A stretch of DNA of 64,000 bases. Origin: Paenibacillus cremeus (GTDB lineage Bacteria; Bacillota; Bacilli; Paenibacillales; NBRC-103111). Positions 59,196-64,000 of the stretch are shown one piece after another. Positions within the stretch are counted from its first letter, which is position 1. Every line of letters starts with the position of its first letter. Where the stretch lies: positions 62,001-126,000 of the forward strand of contig NZ_VNJI01000005.1 of NCBI RefSeq assembly GCF_007786445.1, given 5' to 3'. The notes under the pieces are model-generated. The model was not told the DNA's origin. It saw only the letters and a list, made by a program, of their open reading frames with translations, and did no database searches. The position numbers were made by a program, and so were the translations under genes.

Positions 59196-60527
59196 CTAAC
59201 AACGAATCTCCGCCTTCAGCCTCGCCGCAATGTCCGGGTGCGCTTCCGCGACGTTGTCGTTCTCCCATGGATCGTCTCGGAGATGGTAAAGCCGATCCGG
59301 GCGGTCCCGCTCCACAATCAGCTTCCACTCCCCGTCCGAGGCCATGCGCCATGCGCTCGGATGCTGCGGGCCTTCGTCCAGCCCCGACACCTGCACCTCG
59401 CGCAAAGCGCTGGCTTCGCCGGTCAGCACGGGCCTCAGCGACAGCGAATCCTCCGCTTCCGCCATCGGAGTGACTCCGGCCAAGTCAAGGATCGTGCTCG
59501 CCAGATCCTGCAGCTCCACCAGCGCCTCGCTGTACTCGCCCTTGCCAATCCCCGGTCCGCTGATCACCAGCGGAATATGGACGGAGCCCCGTTCCGGCTT
59601 GCACTTGCCGAACTTATCAAAGTCGCCGAGCATATCGCCATGGTCCGATGAGTAGATGATCACCGTATTGTCGAGCTCCCCGCGCAGTCTGATTTCATTC
59701 AGCAGCAGCCCGATGCTGCGGTCGATGTTCTCCAGCATAGCAGCGTAATTTTGCCGGATGCTGTTGGCCACGGCCGGCTCCACGCTGCACTGATTCGGAT
59801 ACGGGAACGACTCGTTCTCCCATGCGGCCTTCATCCGGTGCGTAATATCAAACGGCTCATGCGGACACACAAAGTTGACCATGAGGAGCCAAGGCTGATC
59901 CTCAGGGAAGCCGCGCAGCATCTGGATACCGTTGCGGGTCACCCAGTTGTCGCAATACGCCTCGTCCGGCAGGTCCGTCGCATGCGTCTTTTTGCCGCGC
60001 TCCGCCATATCCTTCAAATGAATGTCGGCCAGCCCCTGATCGTAAAGGTACTTCATATAAGGATCCTTCGGCTCGGTCGCCCCCGAGAGGACCGCATCGA
60101 TTTTGCCGGCATTGTCGATTCCATCCGTAAAACCAAGCGTGCCCAGATCCTCGATCCAGCCGTCAAGCCCCCACCAGCGCGTCGCCTTGTGCAGGTCGAA
60201 CTTGCCTACGCCTCCCACCCGATAGCCCGACTCCTTCAAGCAGGAGTAGAAGGTCCGGCGGGACAGCGGATAATCGACGTGATTGCCGGTGACGCCGATT
60301 TGGTTATACCGCAAACCGGCGGCAAGGCAGGCCCGGGCTGGTGCGCAAAGCGGCGAAGGCGTGACCGCCTTTGTGAACGTAACGCCCTGCTGCATCAACG
60401 CCTCCATATGCGGCATACGAATTGACAGCGGCTCCATGCCAAGCTCCGCCATCACCGACGGCGCATACGGCATCCAATCCCCGCGATGCGTGTCCGGGAA
60501 CAAGAACAAAATATTGGGACGCCTCAT
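59196..60527 (-). CDS. Sulfatase, type I (formylglycine-dependent)
   Basis: 443 residues, cytosolic (no signal peptide). The signature CAPAR (Cys61-x-Pro63-x-Arg65) in SPLCAPARACLAAG marks the Cys that becomes formylglycine. Metal ligands include Asp12 in FPDTHRGD and Asp-His in YSSDHGDMLG. It removes sulfate esters, probably from an imported sulfated saccharide. A formylglycine-generating or anaerobic sulfatase-maturating enzyme is not in the window. It is the last gene of the operon, 33 nt after the second sulfatase. Confidence 0.9.
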   Translation of the reverse strand: MRRPNILFLFPDTHRGDWMPYAPSVMAELGMEPLSIRMPHMEALMQQGVTFTKAVTPSPLCAPARACLAAGLRYNQIGVTGNHVDYPLSRRTFYSCLKESGYRVGGVGKFDLHKATRWWGLDGWIEDLGTLGFTDGIDNAGKIDAVLSGATEPKDPYMKYLYDQGLADIHLKDMAERGKKTHATDLPDEAYCDNWVTRNGIQMLRGFPEDQPWLLMVNFVCPHEPFDITHRMKAAWENESFPYPNQCSVEPAVANSIRQNYAAMLENIDRSIGLLLNEIRLRGELDNTVIIYSSDHGDMLGDFDKFGKCKPERGSVHIPLVISGPGIGKGEYSEALVELQDLASTILDLAGVTPMAEAEDSLSLRPVLTGEASALREVQVSGLDEGPQHPSAWRMASDGEWKLIVERDRPDRLYHLRDDPWENDNVAEAHPDIAARLKAEIRC

Positions 60528-60559
60528 GATCAGCTCACCTTTCTAAGACTTCAGTCCTC

Positions 60560-61957
60560 TTATGGATGTATACGCTGCAAAATCGGATCCTGAACCCGGA
60601 GCTGCCAGCGGATCAATTCTTTGTCCAATTGGCTCAATTGCGCTTGTGTCTCGGGGTCCTCGGCTAAGCTGCGCGTCTCCCACGGATCGCCCTGCAAATC
60701 AAACAGCTGCGTCCGATCCGTGCCCACCTCGCCCGAGCGATAATAGCGAATCAGCTTCCAGCGCCCGTCGCTTACCATCCGCTGAGCCAGCTTATACGCG
60801 GAAAATACGCTCTCCCGCACGACCGAGAACGAGTTCTCCAGTAACGGCACGAGACTGCTGCCTTCTACCGTATCGGGACATGCGGTGCCGATCAATTCAC
60901 ACAGCGTTGGATAAATATCCATCTGGTGCCCGAGCCCGCTGACCTGCATCCCCCTCGGCAAGCCAGGACCCTGCATCAAGAGCGGAATATGAATACTATG
61001 CTCATACAAGTTTTGCTTGCCGAGCAGTCCATGCTGTCCAAGCGCAATTCCATGATCGGCGGTGTACACCACAATCGTATGATCCAGCTGTCCGCTGGCT
61101 TCCAGTGCCTCCATGATCCGGCCGATTTGCGCGTCCATATGTGTAATCATGCTGTAGTACTCCGCCAGCTGCTGCTGAATTTCCTCCGGCTTGCGCGGAA
61201 GCGAGGCTAATTGCTCGTCACGAACGTGCAGCTCCCCGTTATCGAACGGATGCTCCGGCATGAAATTGTCAGGCAGCGGAATCTGCTCAGGTGGATACAG
61301 GTCCAAAAAAGACGGCGGAGGCGTTCTCGGATCATGCGGTGCAGTGAAGGCCAAATAAAGAAAAAACGGCTCATCCTGCTCCTGCCCCTTTTCACCCTCA
61401 CCCTCGATAATTTTAATCGCCGAATCCGCAAACAGCTCGGACGAAAACGCTTTGCTCGGATAAGCCGCTTCCGCCGGATACACTCCGCTCGGGTCAAAAT
61501 CGTGAATCGGCAGCCCGATATGATCGCCCATGCCGCCGAAGAATATACTCGCTCCGCCCGTGAAGCTTCTCGCAAAGCTCTCGGCTCCGTTGTGCCATTT
61601 GCCGATGCCGTAGGTCCGATAGCCATCACGCCGCAAGGCCTCCGGCAGCGTCGTCAGCTCCGGGTTGAGCTTCCACAGCTCGCGGTTTTCCGTCTCCTTC
61701 AGCGTAACCTCACGGTCGGACACCGTCGCTTTAAACACATTGGCCCCTGTCATGAGACTGGCCCGGCTAGGCACGCAGAGTGCAGCCGTTTGCCCACCCA
61801 TCGTATAAATTGATTTAAACAGCACGCCATCCACTGCTAGCCGATCCAGCGCCGGTGTCTGTACATCGGGATTCCCATACGCACCAAGGCTGTCGAACCG
61901 GTGATCGTCGGCGATCAGGAATACGATATTCGGCTTTTTGTTCGCGGAATGCTTCAT
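60560..61957 (-). CDS. Sulfatase, type I (formylglycine-dependent)
   Basis: 465 residues without a signal peptide. CVPSR (Cys61-x-Pro63-x-Arg65) in ALCVPSRASLMTG is the maturation site; metal ligands are Asp17 and Asp18 in LIADDHR and Asp-His in YTADHGIALG, with GKWHNG and FTAPHDPR further along. It differs clearly from the neighbouring sulfatase, so the two probably act on different sulfate positions. AGGAGG lies 5 nt before the ATG, 14 nt after the permease stop. Confidence 0.92.
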   Translation of the reverse strand: MKHSANKKPNIVFLIADDHRFDSLGAYGNPDVQTPALDRLAVDGVLFKSIYTMGGQTAALCVPSRASLMTGANVFKATVSDREVTLKETENRELWKLNPELTTLPEALRRDGYRTYGIGKWHNGAESFARSFTGGASIFFGGMGDHIGLPIHDFDPSGVYPAEAAYPSKAFSSELFADSAIKIIEGEGEKGQEQDEPFFLYLAFTAPHDPRTPPPSFLDLYPPEQIPLPDNFMPEHPFDNGELHVRDEQLASLPRKPEEIQQQLAEYYSMITHMDAQIGRIMEALEASGQLDHTIVVYTADHGIALGQHGLLGKQNLYEHSIHIPLLMQGPGLPRGMQVSGLGHQMDIYPTLCELIGTACPDTVEGSSLVPLLENSFSVVRESVFSAYKLAQRMVSDGRWKLIRYYRSGEVGTDRTQLFDLQGDPWETRSLAEDPETQAQLSQLDKELIRWQLRVQDPILQRIHP

Positions 61958-61971
61958 GTTAACCTCCTGGC

Positions 61972-62760
61972 CTACTTGATGGCGCCGCTGGTGAGGCCGC
62001 GCTGCATATATTTTTGGCCGAAAATGTACAAAATGACGATCGGAATCGTGATCAGCACCAACGCAGCAAACACCTTGTGATAATCCGAGGTATACTCTTT
62101 AATGAAGAACTTGGGCGCCATCGTCACCGTCAGCATCGCTTCCTTATTAATAAACACGAGCGGAAACAAATACTGGTTCCAAGAGTTCAGAAACGCCAGA
62201 ATGCCAACCGTCGTGAGCACCGGCACTGCCAAGGGCAGGATGACATTAACAAATTTGCCCCAGGCGCCTGACCCATCCATTTCCGCCGCCTCCAGCAGCT
62301 CGTTAGGAATTTCATCAAATGCATTGCGGGCGATCAAAAGCGAGAAAGGGATGACCATCGCCACCTCCGGTCCGACCAGCGACATATACGTATTGATCCA
62401 ATGAAACGTCTTAATCGTCTGGAAGAGCGGAACGAGCATCGCCACCGGCGGAATCATCAGTCCGATCAAGCAGATCGCAAATACCGAGGCATCCCCGGGA
62501 AATTTCAGCTTGCTGAACCCGTAAGCGGCCAGCGAGACCGTGATGAGCAGCAGCACAACGACCGAGGTCGAAACGATAAAGCTGTTCATCAAAAATCGCG
62601 GAAACTGCTTCAAGCTAAGCACATCCCCATAATTGGCCCCTCCGTCACCCTCCAGCGAATAGGACACCAGATACACCATCGGAACGACCCAGATGATGGC
62701 CAGGAGGAGGAGAGCTACATTCATCGTAATCTTTTCAGACCGCTGCAACCTACCGAACAT
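61972..62760 (-). CDS. Carbohydrate ABC transporter permease (MalG type)
   Basis: 262 residues with six membrane helices and the EAA loop ELLEAAEMDGSGAWGKFV then ILPLAVPV. The end MQRGLTSGAIK is typical. The start at 62760 has AGGAGG 7 nt upstream, lying across the stop codon of the preceding permease gene; a start 60 nt earlier would overlap it. It forms the pair with the UgpA-type gene and feeds the sulfatases encoded downstream. Confidence 0.93.
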   Translation of the reverse strand: MFGRLQRSEKITMNVALLLLAIIWVVPMVYLVSYSLEGDGGANYGDVLSLKQFPRFLMNSFIVSTSVVVLLLITVSLAAYGFSKLKFPGDASVFAICLIGLMIPPVAMLVPLFQTIKTFHWINTYMSLVGPEVAMVIPFSLLIARNAFDEIPNELLEAAEMDGSGAWGKFVNVILPLAVPVLTTVGILAFLNSWNQYLFPLVFINKEAMLTVTMAPKFFIKEYTSDYHKVFAALVLITIPIVILYIFGQKYMQRGLTSGAIK

Positions 62761-62764
62761 CCCT

Positions 62765-63703
62765 CTACCTCCTAAGCTTGTTATACACGCGAAGTTGAAA
62801 AGCTGTATACCCGAAAGCAATCAGCAGCAGCACAACCGATACCGACCCGCTGTACCCCGTTCTATATTTCAACAAAGATTCGCGGAACAAATAAGTGGAG
62901 ATCAGCTCTGTTGCCCCTCCCGGGCCGCCCTCCGTCATAATCCAAACTAAGTCGAATACCTTCAGCGCGAAAATAATCCCCAGAATCAGTAAAGTTACAT
63001 GCGTGCCGCTGAGCATCGGAAAAATAATATGGCGAAACTGCTTCATCACATTGGCGCCATCGATTTTGGAAGCCTCAAAAATTTCCTGATCAATATTCAG
63101 CAAGCTGGTGTAATAGATGAGCATATAAAAGCCCGCATTGGCAAAAATGTACACCGCTGCAATCGCATTCAAAGCCATCGACGGCTCGGACAGCCAGGTG
63201 TGTGTCAGGCTCTGGGCGCCTACCCATCTGAGCAGCGTGTTGAGCAAGCCGAAGTTCGGCTCGTAAATCCCTGAGAACGTCGTTCCGATCGTGACCACCG
63301 CAATGACATGCGGCAGAAAGAAGATCGACTTAAACAAGCCGCTAGCCGCCCACACCCCATTGAGCAGTACGGCCAGCACTAAGCCAAGTGCCATAGACAA
63401 CGGAATCGTAACGATCAAAAAATGAAACGTATGCCCCAGCGCATCATAGAAATTCGGGTCCTTCAACAAGCTGACGTAGTTATCCAGTCCGATAAAGGCT
63501 TTATCCCCAATGCCCGACCATTCGAAAAATCCGATGTAAATATTATAAAAAATACCGAAAAACGTGAAAACGGAAACAAAAATGAGAAGAGGAAGAGAAA
63601 AGAACAATCCGGTGAATCGGTTTCGTTTCTTTTTCAGTCCGGCAATCGACTTGTTCGTGTTCGTAATAGCAACCTCCACTGGATTCCACCCCGCAGGCGA
63701 CAT
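62765..63703 (-). CDS. Carbohydrate ABC transporter permease (MalF/UgpA type)
   Basis: 312 residues. Six membrane helices begin after a basic stretch (KKKRNRFTG); EAA loop FEASKIDGANVMKQFR then IIFPMLSGT. The start is uncertain: the ATG at 63703 lacks a good ribosome site, and a GTG eight codons in has GGGGTGG at usable spacing. It follows the binding-protein gene, with a terminator between. Confidence 0.9.
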   Translation of the reverse strand: MSPAGWNPVEVAITNTNKSIAGLKKKRNRFTGLFFSLPLLIFVSVFTFFGIFYNIYIGFFEWSGIGDKAFIGLDNYVSLLKDPNFYDALGHTFHFLIVTIPLSMALGLVLAVLLNGVWAASGLFKSIFFLPHVIAVVTIGTTFSGIYEPNFGLLNTLLRWVGAQSLTHTWLSEPSMALNAIAAVYIFANAGFYMLIYYTSLLNIDQEIFEASKIDGANVMKQFRHIIFPMLSGTHVTLLILGIIFALKVFDLVWIMTEGGPGGATELISTYLFRESLLKYRTGYSGSVSVVLLLIAFGYTAFQLRVYNKLRR

Positions 63704-63711
63704 AGTAGGAA

Positions 63712-63783
63712 GAAAAAAAACGAACCTCCGCCCCGCAGCTTCCGGAACAGCCCTGCCGACCGCGGCGATGGGACAGAGGTTCG
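63712..63783 (-). terminator. Intercistronic terminator after the binding-protein gene
   Basis: CGAACCTC (63776-63783 on the minus strand) and GAGGTTCG (63721-63728) pair across a long loop, followed by eight T residues. It lies between the binding-protein and permease genes. Confidence 0.7.
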
Positions 63784-63812
63784 ATGAACAGTCAACTTTA
63801 CTCTTAAGCTGG

Positions 63813-64000
63813 TTAGCGCTTCACGGCATCCGAAGCTTTCTGCACCTCAGCCATGGCTTGCTCTGGCGTTGCCGTTCCGCTCGCGACCTTCTGCAGGTTC
63901 GTGAAAAGCGCTAGCTCGATGGACGCATTGTCGAGGAAACGGATTCCGCCAACGTCCTTCGACAGCTCGTTTAAGATTACATCCACCGATTGCTTCTCAA
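63813..64000 (-). CDS. Sugar ABC transporter binding protein, C-terminal fragment
   Basis: The last about 62 codons lie in the window; the gene continues beyond base 64000. The end NLQKVASGTATPEQAMAEVQKASD is the usual close of extracellular solute-binding family 1 proteins. It is the first visible gene of the sulfatase operon and should supply the two permeases downstream. Confidence 0.85.
   Translation of the reverse strand, partial: EKQSVDVILNELSKDVGGIRFLDNASIELALFTNLQKVASGTATPEQAMAEVQKASDAVKR

Overview
The window looks like chromosome of a spore-forming, saccharolytic member of the Paenibacillaceae (Paenibacillus or Cohnella-like). The support is indirect but consistent: a SpoVB flippase next to a YrbG/YetF-type membrane protein (the Bacillus pairing), strong AGGAGG ribosome sites, CcpA-type cre sequences, several ABC sugar importers of the LplB/YtcP kind with lipoprotein binding proteins, YesM/YesN two-component regulation, and many AraC-type regulators. 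There are no rRNA, tRNA, IS, phage or CRISPR elements. The species assignment is inference.

Layout. 1-159: tail of an enolase-superfamily enzyme. 233-2497 (-): unknown protein, PHP metallohydrolase and MgtC-like protein, divergent from an aldo/keto reductase (2888-3820) across an intergenic region with twin operators. 3882-8576 (-): housekeeping genes (YitT, YetF/YrbG-like, SpoVB, Mn-pyrophosphatase PpaC and a 57-residue orphan). 8710-11897: AraC regulator divergent from an FAD oxidoreductase. 11898-12588: non-coding region with a decayed gene fragment and a nine-copy 51-bp tandem array. 12589-20313 (-): two-component system, sugar-binding lipoprotein, two permeases and an AraC regulator. 20495-22099 (-): PhyH-type dioxygenase plus sugar isomerase. 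22266-23843 (-): ankyrin protein. 24224-26827: secreted modular alginate lyase. 26851-30210: histidinol phosphatase, DeoR regulator, metallophosphoesterase and DoxX protein.

30249-49154 is the most unusual part. It holds two similar catabolic blocks, each with a membrane-bound AraC regulator (772 and 774 aa), an LplB/YtcP permease pair, a binding lipoprotein and an orphan single-domain Rieske protein. They differ in their enzymes: one has an ACMSD-like amidohydrolase and an unassigned TIM-barrel-like protein, the other an enolase-superfamily dehydratase, an aldo/keto reductase and an aldose epimerase. Two near-identical promoter-like elements (37642-37681 and 39303-39341) drive the first block. 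No oxygenase or ferredoxin reductase partner is visible.

49355-64000 (all -): a GH88 unsaturated uronyl hydrolase; a small AtpZ/AtpI-like protein; a tyrosine/homogentisate operon (HppD, flavin reductase, fumarylacetoacetase family, HmgA, acyl-CoA synthetase) lacking maleylacetoacetate isomerase; a soluble three-PAS histidine kinase with a 50-residue Cys-rich protein; and an ABC importer plus two sulfatases whose binding-protein gene runs off the end. Together with the alginate lyase and GH88 enzyme, this suggests growth on plant or algal uronic-acid-rich, partly sulfated polysaccharides and related aromatics.
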